Shown here: in pieces, positions 1 to 6,819 of the stretch
Position numbering within the stretch: position 1 is the stretch's first letter
How the letters are laid out: each line of letters opens with the position of its first letter
Origin: an uncultured Rhodanobacter sp.
GTDB taxonomy: Bacteria > Pseudomonadota > Gammaproteobacteria > Xanthomonadales > Rhodanobacteraceae
Length of the DNA: 23,239 nt
Direction: 5' to 3'
Assembly (NCBI GenBank): GCA_937906285.1
Contig: CALCWL010000053.1
Coordinates: 1-23,239, forward strand
Made by a program: the position numbers and the translations under genes
Notes under the pieces: model-generated
The model's input: the letters and a program-made list of their open reading frames with translations, nothing else
Database searches by the model: none
Told to the model about the DNA's origin: nothing

Positions 1-314
1 AGCTGCTGCAGGCCCTCCTTGTCGAGGTACTCGCTGTGCGGGTCGAGTCCGGCCAGCATGCCGGTGATGGCCGCCTTCATCAGGGTCTTGTTGTCGACCT
101 TCTCGACGTAAGCCTGGCGCACCATCTGGTAGACGCGGCTGAAGTTGCGGATGTCCTGCAGATCCACCGGGTCGGCCGCGGCCCTGCTGCCGGCGCGGGC
201 CGGCTCGCTGGCGCTGGCGGCGCTGGCGGGGGCGGTCTGCGCGTGACCGAGGCCGGCGGCCAGCAGCGACAGGAAGGCCACGCAGGTGGCTGCTCGACGG
301 TGGGGATAAGGCAT
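1..314 (-). CDS. ctpA: Carboxy-terminal processing protease (S41 family), N-terminal part, cut by window edge
   Basis: This is the first ~104 codons of a periplasmic S41 serine protease; PDZ and catalytic domains lie outside the window. The ATG at 314 is preceded by GGAG with about seven bases of spacing. Residues 1-25 form a signal peptide with Arg-rich start, hydrophobic core and an AQT-like cleavage region, followed by an Ala/Ser-rich linker. The segment FSRVYQMVRQAYVEKVD and then GMLAGLDPHSEYLD match the conserved N-terminal helical region of CtpA/Prc-like proteases, where DPHS-Y is characteristic. It lies 110 bases downstream of envC on the same strand, a pairing common in gammaproteobacteria (often gpmI-envC-ctpA). 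In this family the protease trims or degrades periplasmic proteins, including cell-wall hydrolases; its substrate here is not visible. Confidence 0.88.
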   Translation of the reverse strand, partial: MPYPHRRAATCVAFLSLLAAGLGHAQTAPASAASASEPARAGSRAAADPVDLQDIRNFSRVYQMVRQAYVEKVDNKTLMKAAITGMLAGLDPHSEYLDKEGLQQ

Positions 315-424
315 GCACTTGACTCCGCTCGACGGGAAGACGGCGCGCCGCAGCGCCGCCGAAGTATGGCAGGAGGTGGGACCGCCGGATCGCGCAACAA
401 TTCACCACGCCCTGCGGCAACGCC

Positions 425-1597
425 TCAGCCGTGCTTGCGCAACCAGCCGGCCGGGTCCACCGGCTTGCCGCCCTTGCGCAGCTCGAAGTACACGCCGGTG
501 TTGACGCCGGTGACCGCGCTGGCGGTGCCGATCGCCTCGCCGGCCTCGACCTCGTCGCCGACGCCGTGCAGCAGGCTTTCGTTGTTGCCGTACATGCTCA
601 TCCAGCCGTTGCCGTGGTTGAGGATGAGCAGCATGCCGTAGCCGCGCAGGAAGCCGGCGTAGATCACCCGCCCGCGCGCCACCGCGTGCACCTCGCTGCC
701 GGCGGCGGCCTTGATCAGCACGCCGTTGCCGAACGGGTTGACCGCACCGCTGGCCGGCCACGGCAGCTTGCCGCGGATGTCGGCCGAGCGCGACGGCGGC
801 GGCTGGCCGCGTTGCGGGGCGGCGGCTTCGTCGATCGCCTTCTGCAGCTTGTCGAGCAGCTGGTTGAGCGACTGCGCGTTCTGTTTCATCGCGGCCAGGC
901 GCTGGGCCTGGTCCTTGTACTTCGCGTCGGTTTCCGCCGCCAGCTTCTGCCGCGCCGCGCGCTGCGCGGCCAGCTTTTTCGCCTGCTCCTCGCGCTGGGC
1001 CCTGGTTGCCTGCAGCGCCTGCTGCTGCGTCGCGATCGAGTTTTCCAGCTCCTGCAGGCGGGCCAGGTCGCCCATCAGCTTCTCCACGCGCTGCACCCGG
1101 TCGCGCTGGAAATACTGCGAATACACCAGCGCGCGTGCGATCCGCGCCACGTCCTCGCCGCCCAGCAGCAAGCGCAAGTCCGAGCCGTGGCCCAAGGCGT
1201 AGGTAGCGCGCAGCAGGTCGGCGATCGCGGCGCGCTGGTGCTGCAGTTCACGCTGCAGAGCGTCGCGCTGCTGGCGCAGGTCGTCGAGCTGCTTTTGCCC
1301 TGCGGCCAGGGCAGCATCGGTCTCGCGCACGGCTCTGGCCGCCGCGGCCAGCGCGTTGGCCTGCTTCGCCAGCTCCGCGGTGACGTTGTCACGCTGGGCC
1401 GCGGTCCGGGCCTGCTCCGCGGCCAGCGCCTCCATCTTGCGGCGCAGGTCCGCCAGTTTCTGTTTCGCCGCGGCTTGCTCGGCGTGGGTCGCGTTCTGGC
1501 CGGCAGGCGTGGCCGGTGCGGAGTACGTCAGGCCGAGGCAGGCAACGACGAGCAGCGCGCCGGGCACGCGGCGGATCGAACGGGATGGATTGCGCAT
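425..1597 (-). CDS. envC: Murein hydrolase activator EnvC (coiled coil plus degenerate LytM domain)
   Basis: The 390-residue protein has a signal sequence (about 1-27), a long Gln/Ala/Arg-rich coiled coil (about 36-255) and a C-terminal LytM/M23-like domain (about 276-390). EnvC is a periplasmic partner of FtsEX that switches on AmiA/AmiB amidases at the division septum. The LytM domain looks inactive, as in E. coli EnvC: VYFELR stands where active M23 enzymes have an HxH motif, and the N-terminal HxxxD zinc motif is absent. Conserved landmarks are GYGMLLILNHGNGWMSMYG and the ending PVDPAGWL. The start at 1597 is chosen because the signal peptide begins there; upstream in-frame sequence is antisense to the NRDE gene. 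No clear Shine-Dalgarno sequence precedes it. It is probably co-transcribed with ctpA downstream. Confidence 0.93.
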   Translation of the reverse strand: MRNPSRSIRRVPGALLVVACLGLTYSAPATPAGQNATHAEQAAAKQKLADLRRKMEALAAEQARTAAQRDNVTAELAKQANALAAAARAVRETDAALAAGQKQLDDLRQQRDALQRELQHQRAAIADLLRATYALGHGSDLRLLLGGEDVARIARALVYSQYFQRDRVQRVEKLMGDLARLQELENSIATQQQALQATRAQREEQAKKLAAQRAARQKLAAETDAKYKDQAQRLAAMKQNAQSLNQLLDKLQKAIDEAAAPQRGQPPPSRSADIRGKLPWPASGAVNPFGNGVLIKAAAGSEVHAVARGRVIYAGFLRGYGMLLILNHGNGWMSMYGNNESLLHGVGDEVEAGEAIGTASAVTGVNTGVYFELRKGGKPVDPAGWLRKHG

Positions 1598-1717
1598 CCG
1601 TCGATTATCACCGAGCCCGCGGCGCGGGGCGAGCGTGCCGCGGGCAGTGTATGTTGGCGCGATATCCGCGGCGCCACGATGCGGCGCCGGCGCAACGTCG
1701 AGAGAGGGAGTGGTTGC
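1598..1717. promoter_or_regulatory. Divergent intergenic region between envC and the NRDE gene
   Basis: This 120-base spacer must hold promoters for both directions. On the minus strand GATAAT (1609-1604) matches five of six bases of a sigma70 -10 box and lies only six bases before the envC ATG. No good -35 box is seen at the expected distance. On the plus side AGAGAGGGAG at 1701-1710 is the ribosome binding site of the NRDE gene; no convincing plus-strand promoter hexamers were seen in the GC-rich remainder. Confidence 0.35.
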
Positions 1718-2491
1718 ATGTGCGTGATCGCGTTTGCCTGGCAGGTCCATCCGCGCTGGCGCCTGCTGCTGGCCGGCAATCGCGACGAGTTCCATGCCCG
1801 ACCCAGCGCCGCGCTGGCGCGTTGGGACGACGCGCCGATCCTCGCCGGCCGCGACCTGCAGGCCGGCGGCAGCTGGCTCGGCGTGTCCGATGCGGGGCGT
1901 TGCGCGGTGGTGACCAATGTGCGCGATCCGCGCGATCCGCAGCGGGGCGCCTCGCGCGGCCTGCTGATCCGCGACTACCTGACGGGTGCGGAGGATGCCG
2001 CCGCGCATGCGCAGCACCTGTTGCGCGTGGCGGCGGACTATCGCCCGTTCAACCTGCTCACCTTCGATGCGCAGGCGGCGTTCTATCTCGGCAATCGACC
2101 GGAGCCGCAGGCGCAGGCGGTCACGCCCGGCGTGCACGGCCTCTCCAACGCCGACTTCAATACGCCGTGGCCGAAGACGCGCGCGTTGATGCAGCGCCTG
2201 CAGCGCTGGATCGACGACGGCGACGACACCGACTTCGCCGCGCTGTTCGCCGCGCTGGCCGACGAACAGCCGGCGCCGGACGAGCAGTTGCCGGATACCG
2301 GTGTCGGCCTCGAGCTGGAACGCCGGTTGTCCAGCGCCTTCATCCGCGGCGCCGATTACGGCACCCGTGCCAGCACCGTGGTGGCGATCGACCATGACGG
2401 CGCCGGCGTGATTGCGGAGCGTCGCTTCGGCCCCGAGGCGCGTTACCTGGGCGAGACCTTGCTGCGCTTCGGCAGCCTTTCGCTGGCCTGA
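1718..2491 (+). CDS. NRDE family protein (TANGO2-like, Ntn-hydrolase fold)
   Basis: The 257-residue protein starts MCVIAFAW and carries the family-defining NRDE at residues 21-24 within AGNRDEFHARP, followed by a GGSWLGV segment and TNVRDP. These are hallmarks of the NRDE/TANGO2 family (PF05742), predicted to have the Ntn-hydrolase fold with Cys2 as the nucleophile-like residue. The biochemical role of bacterial members is not settled; human TANGO2 has been linked to lipid and heme handling. The start at ATG 1718 is fixed by the conserved MC N-terminus and by AGAGAGGGAG upstream. The frame is open far upstream only because it is antisense to envC. It is divergent from envC and followed after 99 bases by ligB, with which it might share a transcript. 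Length is normal for the family. Confidence 0.9.
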   Translation: MCVIAFAWQVHPRWRLLLAGNRDEFHARPSAALARWDDAPILAGRDLQAGGSWLGVSDAGRCAVVTNVRDPRDPQRGASRGLLIRDYLTGAEDAAAHAQHLLRVAADYRPFNLLTFDAQAAFYLGNRPEPQAQAVTPGVHGLSNADFNTPWPKTRALMQRLQRWIDDGDDTDFAALFAALADEQPAPDEQLPDTGVGLELERRLSSAFIRGADYGTRASTVVAIDHDGAGVIAERRFGPEARYLGETLLRFGSLSLA

Positions 2492-2590
2492 GCCGGCAGC
2501 GTTCGCCTACGCTGCCCGGCGGCGCGGCCGGCTGGGTAGGTGGCCGGGCGGCAGGCAGGCTGGTCCCCGATTCGAGCCAGGGGGATGGGC

Positions 2591-4270
2591 ATGCGCAAGG
2601 GATGGCTTCTGCTGGCGGCGATCATGCCGCTCGCCCAGGGGGTACGCGCAAGTTGCCCGGACTGGCCGCCCGCGCGGGCGCGACAGGAGATGCTGGCGCT
2701 GCACGATCGCCTCGACGGCTGGAACCATGCCTATCGCGTCGAGGGCGCCTCGCCGGTGGACGACGCGGTGTACGACCAGGCTTTGCAGCGGTTCGAGCAA
2801 TGGCGGCGCTGCTTTCCCGCGCAGGCGCCGGCCGCGCCGCGCCATCTGGGCGATGCCGGCGGGCGGGTCACTTCGCCGGTGGCGCAGACCGGCCTGGCCA
2901 AGCTGCCCGATGCCGCGGCGCTGGCGCAGTGGATGCACGCGCGCGGTGATCAGGATCTGTGGGTGCAACCGAAGGCGGACGGCGTCGCGGTCACCTTGCT
3001 CTACGTCGATGGCCGCCTGCGTCAGGCCAGCAGCCGCGGCGACGGCTTGCACGGTTCGGACTGGACCGCGCAGGCGCAGCGCATCGCCGCGATTCCCAAG
3101 CGGCTGCCGCACGCGCCGGCGCGGGTGGTGCTGCAGGGCGAACTGGTCTGGCGCCTGCCCGGCCACGTGCAGGCCGCGGCCGGCGGCCGCAACGCGCGCT
3201 CGGCGGTAGCCGCGGCGATGGCGCGCGACGAGCTTGGCGATGCCGCCGCGCACATCGGCCTGTTCGTGTGGGACTGGCCCAGCGGCCCGCCCGACATGCC
3301 GGCGCGGCTGGCGGGCTTGCAGGCGATGGGGTTGGCGGACGCCGTGCGCTACACGCAACCGGTCGCCTCGCTGGCCGAGGTCGAACACTGGCGCGAGCAG
3401 TGGTATCGCCACGCGATGCCGTTCGCGGCGGACGGCACCGTCGTGCGCCAGGGTCATCGCCCCGCCGCGGCGAACTGGCGCGCGGCGCCGCCGGAGTGGG
3501 CGGTGGCGTGGAAGTATCCGGCCGCCTCGGCGCTGGCCGAGGTGCGCGCGGTGGAATTCGGCGTCGGTCGCAGCGGCCGCGTCACGCCGGTGCTGCAGCT
3601 GGAGCCGGTGCAACTGGACGATCATCAGGTGCAGCGCGTCAGCGTGGGTTCGCTCAAGCGCTGGCGAGAACTCGACATTCGCCCCGGCGACCAGGTCGAG
3701 GTGGTGCTCGCCGGGCTGACCATCCCGCGCCTGCAGTCGGTGGCCTGGCGCACGCAGCAGCGGGCACCTGTGACGCCGCCGGACCCGCGTGCGCACGGGC
3801 CGCTGACCTGCTGGCAGGCCACGCCGGGTTGCGAGCGACAGTTCCTCGCACGGCTGGTGTGGCTCGGTGGCCACCACGGATTGCAGCTGGAAGGATTGGG
3901 CGAGGGCACCTGGCAGGCGCTGGTCGACGCCGGCCTGGTGCGTCATCTGCTGGACTGGATGAACCTCACGCCGCAGCAACTGGCCGCCGTGCCCGGCCTC
4001 GGCGTGAACCGCGCGGCCGCGTTGGCGCGGGTATTCGCCAGTGCACGCGAGCGTCCGTTCGCGCGCTGGCTGCAGGCGCTGGGCGTGCCGGCCCGGCAGG
4101 CGAGCGGGATGGCCGACTGGTCGACGCTGGAGGCGCGCGGAGCGGACGATTGGCAGGCGCGGGAAGGCGTCGGTGCCGGCCGCGCGAACCAGCTGGTGGC
4201 GTTCTTCGATTGCGCCGAAGTTCGCGAGCAGGCCGCGCGCCTGCATGCAGCCGGCGTGCCCGGCTTCTGA
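2591..4270 (+). CDS. ligB: NAD-dependent DNA ligase LigB
   Basis: The 559-residue protein is almost the length of E. coli LigB (560). It has the adenylation domain with the nucleotidyl-transferase motif KADG (Lys128 the AMP-accepting residue), the downstream ASSRGDGLHGSDWT region, VVLQGELVW, and VAWKYPA, then an OB fold, a reduced zinc region (Cys in LTCWQATPGCERQ only) and helix-hairpin-helix repeats (GLGVNRAAALARV and later). There is no BRCT domain, as expected for LigB rather than LigA. It seals nicks using NAD. The N-terminus MRKGWLLLAAIMPLAQGVRA looks like a signal peptide, also present in E. coli LigB. The start at 2591 is supported by AGGGGG at 2579-2584; ATG 2585 is an in-frame alternative. 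It converges on the ychJ-like gene with a 3-base gap. Confidence 0.94.
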   Translation: MRKGWLLLAAIMPLAQGVRASCPDWPPARARQEMLALHDRLDGWNHAYRVEGASPVDDAVYDQALQRFEQWRRCFPAQAPAAPRHLGDAGGRVTSPVAQTGLAKLPDAAALAQWMHARGDQDLWVQPKADGVAVTLLYVDGRLRQASSRGDGLHGSDWTAQAQRIAAIPKRLPHAPARVVLQGELVWRLPGHVQAAAGGRNARSAVAAAMARDELGDAAAHIGLFVWDWPSGPPDMPARLAGLQAMGLADAVRYTQPVASLAEVEHWREQWYRHAMPFAADGTVVRQGHRPAAANWRAAPPEWAVAWKYPAASALAEVRAVEFGVGRSGRVTPVLQLEPVQLDDHQVQRVSVGSLKRWRELDIRPGDQVEVVLAGLTIPRLQSVAWRTQQRAPVTPPDPRAHGPLTCWQATPGCERQFLARLVWLGGHHGLQLEGLGEGTWQALVDAGLVRHLLDWMNLTPQQLAAVPGLGVNRAAALARVFASARERPFARWLQALGVPARQASGMADWSTLEARGADDWQAREGVGAGRANQLVAFFDCAEVREQAARLHAAGVPGF

Positions 4271-4273
4271 AGC

Positions 4274-4675
4274 TCAGCTCTTCAGTTCGCCGTCGTGGTA
4301 ATACCAGCGGCCGTCTTCGCGCACGAAATGGCTGAGCTCGTGCTGGCGTTGCGCGCGGCCGCCGCCGAGTCGATAGCGGGCCACGAACTCGACCGTGGCG
4401 TGGTCGGCATCGATCGCCTGCTGGCGCCGCACTTCCAGCCCCAGCCAGGTCGGCGCGGGCTGCTGTGCGGCCAGCCGCAGCGAGGCGGGGCGAGTGTCCG
4501 CGTGCCAGCTGGCCAGCAGGTAATCCTCTCGCTTGAGTACGTAGGCGCTGTAACGCGAGCGCATCAGCTGCTCGGCGGTGGCCGCGGGGGCACCGTCATG
4601 CAGCGGGCCGCAACAGGCGGTGTAGCCGGCAGGATTGCCGCAAGGGCAGGGGGTCAGCGTGTCGATCGACTTCAT
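4274..4675 (-). CDS. ychJ: YchJ family protein (SEC-C/UPF0225 type)
   Basis: The 133-residue protein begins with a Cys-rich metal-binding SEC-C-like motif: TPCPCGNPAGYTACCG, with Cys10, Cys12, Cys21 and Cys22. The following MRSRYSAYV segment and the C-terminal HELSHFVREDGRWYYHDG are typical of the YchJ/UPF0225 family, which combines a SEC-C zinc motif with an NTF2-like domain. The function is not established. Start 4675 is preferred because the family begins a few residues before the Cys motif and AAAGGCGG lies just upstream. An in-frame ATG at 4714, immediately after the stop codon of the methyltransferase gene, would add 13 residues and is a real alternative for coupled translation. It is the last gene of the minus-strand run. 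Confidence 0.9.
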   Translation of the reverse strand: MKSIDTLTPCPCGNPAGYTACCGPLHDGAPAATAEQLMRSRYSAYVLKREDYLLASWHADTRPASLRLAAQQPAPTWLGLEVRRQQAIDADHATVEFVARYRLGGGRAQRQHELSHFVREDGRWYYHDGELKS

Positions 4676-4714
4676 GCCGCCTTTGTACCTGCTTCGGCCT
4701 CGCGTTGCAGGCAT

Positions 4715-5311
4715 TCAGCCGCGAAGCCGCTGCCACACGCGACAGTGGTTGTGCGCGGGCATGGCCACGTCGGCGAGCAGGGTGAAGCCGGCGGCCTCGG
4801 CCAGCGCGTCCACCGCACCGGCATCCCGGATGCCCATTGCTTCATGCCGCGAGCGCAGCCAGGCGTCGAAAGCGGCGTTGCTGTCGCTGGTGTAGCGCCC
4901 GTGCCGGTTGAAGGGTCCGTAGATCGCCAGCACCGCGTCGTCGGTGGCGACGCCCGGCAGCCGTGCGAACAAGAGCTGCACTTCGGGCCAGCCCATGATG
5001 TGCAGCGTGTTGGCGCTGAACACCGCGTCGAACGGTCCCGACGGCCAGTCGCCGTTGACGTCCAGCTGCAGCGGCGGCGGCGTGTTCGGCAGGGCCGCCT
5101 CGTCCAGCCACGCGCGGATACCGGGCAGGTGTTCCGCCCGGTCGGAGCATTGCCAGGCGAGATTTGGCAGGGCGGCGGCGAAATGCACCGCGTGCTGGCC
5201 GGTGCCGCTGCCGATCTCCAGCACCCGCCGGCGGCTGGCGAAATGCCGGCTCAATACGCCCAGGATCGCGTCACGGTTGCGTTCGCACGCGGGCGAGTGG
5301 GGTTTGTCCAC
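4715..5311 (-). CDS. DUF938 class I SAM-dependent methyltransferase
   Basis: This 198-residue protein matches the DUF938 family throughout. It opens with KPHSPACERNRDAIL, followed by SAM motif I VLEIGSGTGQHAVHFA (about residues 30-45), an acidic strand-2 region ending CSDRAEH, and SANTLHIMGWPEV, a stretch very characteristic of the family. IYGPFNRHGRYTSDSNAAFD and a C-terminal NHCRVWQR complete the match. The substrate is unknown. The start is GTG at 5311 and no Shine-Dalgarno sequence is evident, so translation may depend on ribosomes arriving from the small membrane-protein gene 16 bases upstream. The ychJ-like gene follows closely on the same strand. The family call is firm; the function is not known. 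Confidence 0.9.
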   Translation of the reverse strand: MDKPHSPACERNRDAILGVLSRHFASRRRVLEIGSGTGQHAVHFAAALPNLAWQCSDRAEHLPGIRAWLDEAALPNTPPPLQLDVNGDWPSGPFDAVFSANTLHIMGWPEVQLLFARLPGVATDDAVLAIYGPFNRHGRYTSDSNAAFDAWLRSRHEAMGIRDAGAVDALAEAAGFTLLADVAMPAHNHCRVWQRLRG

Positions 5312-5327
5312 GCCGCGGAATCGACGA

Positions 5328-5525
5328 TCAGGCCGGGCGCCCGCGCAGCACGCGTGCCGGCAGCATCAGCAGCGCGCCGAGGAAGGCGAACACCGCACTT
5401 ACGGTAATGCCGACCAGCCGCAGCGGCAGCAACAGCAACCAGACGATCGGATACAGCACCAGCGCCAGCAGCGCCAGCGGCCAGCAGAACACCAGCAACA
5501 AGAGCCAGAGCAGGAAACCCGTCAT
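5328..5525 (-). CDS. Small hydrophobic membrane protein
   Basis: This 65-residue protein has an almost wholly hydrophobic sequence with two or three membrane segments. Residues 1-37 contain LLWLLLLVFCWPLALLALVL and a second Leu-rich stretch; residues 38-57 form ITVSAVFAFLGALLMLPA. It ends in a basic tail (ARVLRGRPA), suggesting a cytoplasmic C-terminus. The start at 5525 is well supported by GGGAGGATCGAC directly upstream, one of the best ribosome binding sites in the window; the longer frame starting at 5600 lacks this. I do not recognise a named family. It sits 16 bases upstream of the methyltransferase and 91 bases downstream of the nnrU-like gene on the same strand. Confidence 0.75.
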   Translation of the reverse strand: MTGFLLWLLLLVFCWPLALLALVLYPIVWLLLLPLRLVGITVSAVFAFLGALLMLPARVLRGRPA

Positions 5526-5616
5526 GTCGATCCTCCCGGAGGAAACGGACACGGCCACTCTAGCGCAGCAGGCCGCGCATGCGCAGATGACTACCGGCAC
5601 CCATGCCGGCCGCCAG

Positions 5617-6195
5617 TCACGCCATCGGGTTCACGCCGATCAGCCACAGGTGCAGCCACGCCACGAAGGCCAGCCATGCCGCCACGCCGACGATCACCGT
5701 CGCCGCATCGCCTGCCAGCGTTCCCGCGGGACGGACCGTGGCCGCGCGACGGTCGCGTCGGCGCGAACTGGCAAAAAGCACGATCGCCCACAGCAGGAAC
5801 GCGCCGAACAGCACCACGTCGTGCAGCATGCCGGTGGCCAGCAGGTGGCCGAACGCCCAGCTCTTTACGCCCAGCAGCATCGGATGGCCGAGCCGCGCCT
5901 TGAAATGATTGCGCGGGATGTAGGCCGCTGCGACCAGCACGAAGGCGACCAGGGTGAACAGCGCGTTGAGATGGCGCAGCGTGAGCGGCGGCACGTACAG
6001 CAGCGTGGGCTGTTGCCGCGCCAGCGCGAAACCCCACACCAGCAGCACGAAGCCGAGCAGCGACACCAGCGAGTAGAAGCCCTTCCAGCGCAGTTCGCCC
6101 CAGCGCGCCAGCTGACGGCTGCGCCAGCCGTCGGCGAACACGCGCAGCGAATGCACGCCGAGGAACAGGAGCAGGCCGAGGATCAGCAAGGGCAT
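5617..6195 (-). CDS. nnrU: NnrU family integral membrane protein
   Basis: The 192-residue protein has about five membrane segments (around 2-18, 41-60, 78-95, 122-143 and 164-188). Family landmarks are the N-terminal FLGVHSLR, RWKGFYSLVSL, the loop YIPRNHFKARLGHPMLLGV and SWAFGHLLATG, with conserved His residues near the membrane. This matches the NnrU family (PF07298). In Rhodobacter-type denitrifiers NnrU has been linked to nitric oxide/nitrite metabolism, but many homologues, probably including this one, lie away from denitrification genes, and no such gene is in this window. The start at 6195 gives the usual N-terminus; CGGAG lies upstream. A TTG at 6216 is in frame but less likely. It follows the hutD-like gene by 72 bases on the same strand. 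Confidence 0.87.
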   Translation of the reverse strand: MPLLILGLLLFLGVHSLRVFADGWRSRQLARWGELRWKGFYSLVSLLGFVLLVWGFALARQQPTLLYVPPLTLRHLNALFTLVAFVLVAAAYIPRNHFKARLGHPMLLGVKSWAFGHLLATGMLHDVVLFGAFLLWAIVLFASSRRRDRRAATVRPAGTLAGDAATVIVGVAAWLAFVAWLHLWLIGVNPMA

Positions 6196-6267
6196 GGCGG
6201 GCGACTCCGGTGGCAATGACGAACATCAAGGATAGATGCGCGCGGCGCCCCGGCCCAGTGACACTCG

Positions 6268-6819
6268 TCAGGCGATCGCCTGCACCTGCACGGCCAGCGC
6301 CACCGCGTCTGCGTGCAGCGTCACGGCGGACGCGGACGAGGGCCGCCAGGCATCGCCGCAGCGCAGCGTACCGTCGGCGCAGTCGATCTCGCCGCGGGCG
6401 CAGTACACCAGCACCGTGGCATCGTCCGTCGCGTGCGTCCCGCTGCCTCGCCACACCGCGACGCCGCCACGCACGCGATCGCGGCGCAGCATCAGGTTGA
6501 AGTCGCGAGTCGGGCCGCCGGCGAGCATCACCTCCACCTGCGCCTCGCCGGGAAACGCGAACGGCACGAACGGCGTGGTCAGCGCATGCACGCGGCCGTC
6601 ATCCAGCGTCATCGTGAACCCGGCGCCGTCGAGCAGCACGATCTGCCGGTCGATGCCGGGAAACACGGAGAACGGCGCGGCGCTGTCGACCTCGGCGATG
6701 CTCACGCGCCACAGGAAATCGTCCATGCCGGCGGTGGACGGCTGGACGGCTATTTCGCGGGTGCGGCCCAGGCCGTTCTTCCACGGCTGCAGCGGGCAGT
6801 CGGACAGGCGGACGATCAT
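6268..6819 (-). CDS. hutD: HutD/Ves-like cupin-fold protein
   Basis: This 183-residue protein matches the HutD family (PF05962), a bicupin fold. The diagnostic N-terminal motif is PWKNGLGRTREIAV (residues 12-25), followed by FLWRVSIAEVDSAAPFSVFPGIDRQI and a later LLDGAGFTMTLDD. HutD is found in histidine-utilisation loci of pseudomonads, where it has been proposed to govern upper levels of histidine use; E. coli Ves belongs to the same superfamily. No other hut gene is present here, so a histidine role cannot be assumed. Its ATG overlaps the dinG stop codon (ATGA, 6819-6816), implying translational coupling, and GAGAG inside the dinG end can serve as ribosome binding site. Length is normal. 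Confidence 0.87.
   Translation of the reverse strand: MIVRLSDCPLQPWKNGLGRTREIAVQPSTAGMDDFLWRVSIAEVDSAAPFSVFPGIDRQIVLLDGAGFTMTLDDGRVHALTTPFVPFAFPGEAQVEVMLAGGPTRDFNLMLRRDRVRGGVAVWRGSGTHATDDATVLVYCARGEIDCADGTLRCGDAWRPSSASAVTLHADAVALAVQVQAIA

Noticed and set aside
1921..1945. Short direct repeat GATCCGCGC/GATCCGCAG inside the NRDE gene
   Set aside because: It encodes a repeated RDP in the conserved NVRDPRDP segment, so it is explained by coding sequence.
2507..4246. 579-codon minus-strand frame antisense to ligB
   Set aside because: No recognisable domains, Arg/His-rich, no ribosome binding site; ligB on the other strand is unambiguous.
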